A stretch of DNA of 35,320 nucleotides from Lachnospiraceae bacterium (lineage in GTDB: Bacteria; Bacillota; Clostridia; Lachnospirales; Lachnospiraceae), in assembly GCA_024688505.1 (NCBI GenBank), contig JAILDZ010000206.1, positions 1 to 35,320 of the forward strand, read 5' to 3'. Under the pieces are notes generated by a model, which made no database searches, had not been told where the DNA came from, and saw only the letters and a program-made list of their open reading frames with translations. Position numbers and translations under genes: made by a program. This document shows, piece by piece, positions 35,266-35,320 of this stretch; position 1 is the first letter of the stretch; each line of letters opens with the position of its first letter.

Positions 35266-35320
35266 TTAATAGTTTCCCAGGATACGAAGCTTATTGGTCT
35301 CTTCCTGAAGGCCCCTTAAA
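35266..35320 (-). CDS. C-terminal end of an upstream ORF (partial, unidentified)
   Basis: Open frame ...LRGLQEETNKLRILGNY-stop entering from the window edge. Confidence 0.3.
   Translation of the reverse strand, partial: LRGLQEETNKLRILGNY

Noticed and set aside
1-35320. CRISPR arrays, prophage or transposase genes
   Set aside because: No regularly spaced repeats and no integrase, transposase or phage structural motifs recognised in the ORF translations.

Overview
This 35.3 kb window looks like a Firmicutes (probably Lachnospiraceae) chromosome; the taxonomy is inferred from protein character only. Main content: (1) a RelB/DinJ-type antitoxin fragment, tRNA-Ala(GGC), a glutaredoxin, a YczE-like membrane protein, and an iron-limitation-style flavodoxin behind an unusual leader with three inverted repeats. 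(2) cstA, followed by an unlisted 22-codon ORF with a strong RBS. (3) A complete minus-strand glycyl-radical-enzyme microcompartment operon (about 4.2-16.9 kb): PduU-like and PduV/EutP-like proteins, class II sugar-phosphate aldolase, aldehyde dehydrogenase, zinc-type ADH, four BMC-H, PduL, BMC-P, PduS-like, PduT-like, DeoR regulator, glycyl radical diol dehydratase and its activase. This fits B12-independent fucose/rhamnose to 1,2-propanediol catabolism. (4) A PHP-domain gene convergent with a tightly overlapping operon. That operon encodes a YihS-like epimerase, a small ORF, a 181-aa membrane protein, a GNAT protein, a 1213-aa protein with a C-terminal calpain-like Cys/His/Asn protease domain, a YbjN/secretion-chaperone-like protein and an 88-aa protein. 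It is the best candidate for an undescribed system. (5) An orphan ParA-type ATPase plus an 83-aa Lys/Ala-rich partner, apparently leaderless. (6) An operon of lipoprotein, PsuK, PsuG, class III FBPase, diguanylate cyclase, GH13 and an internally deleted dicarboxylate/cation symporter pseudogene. All calls are from reading the sequence and ORF translations; no database search was run.
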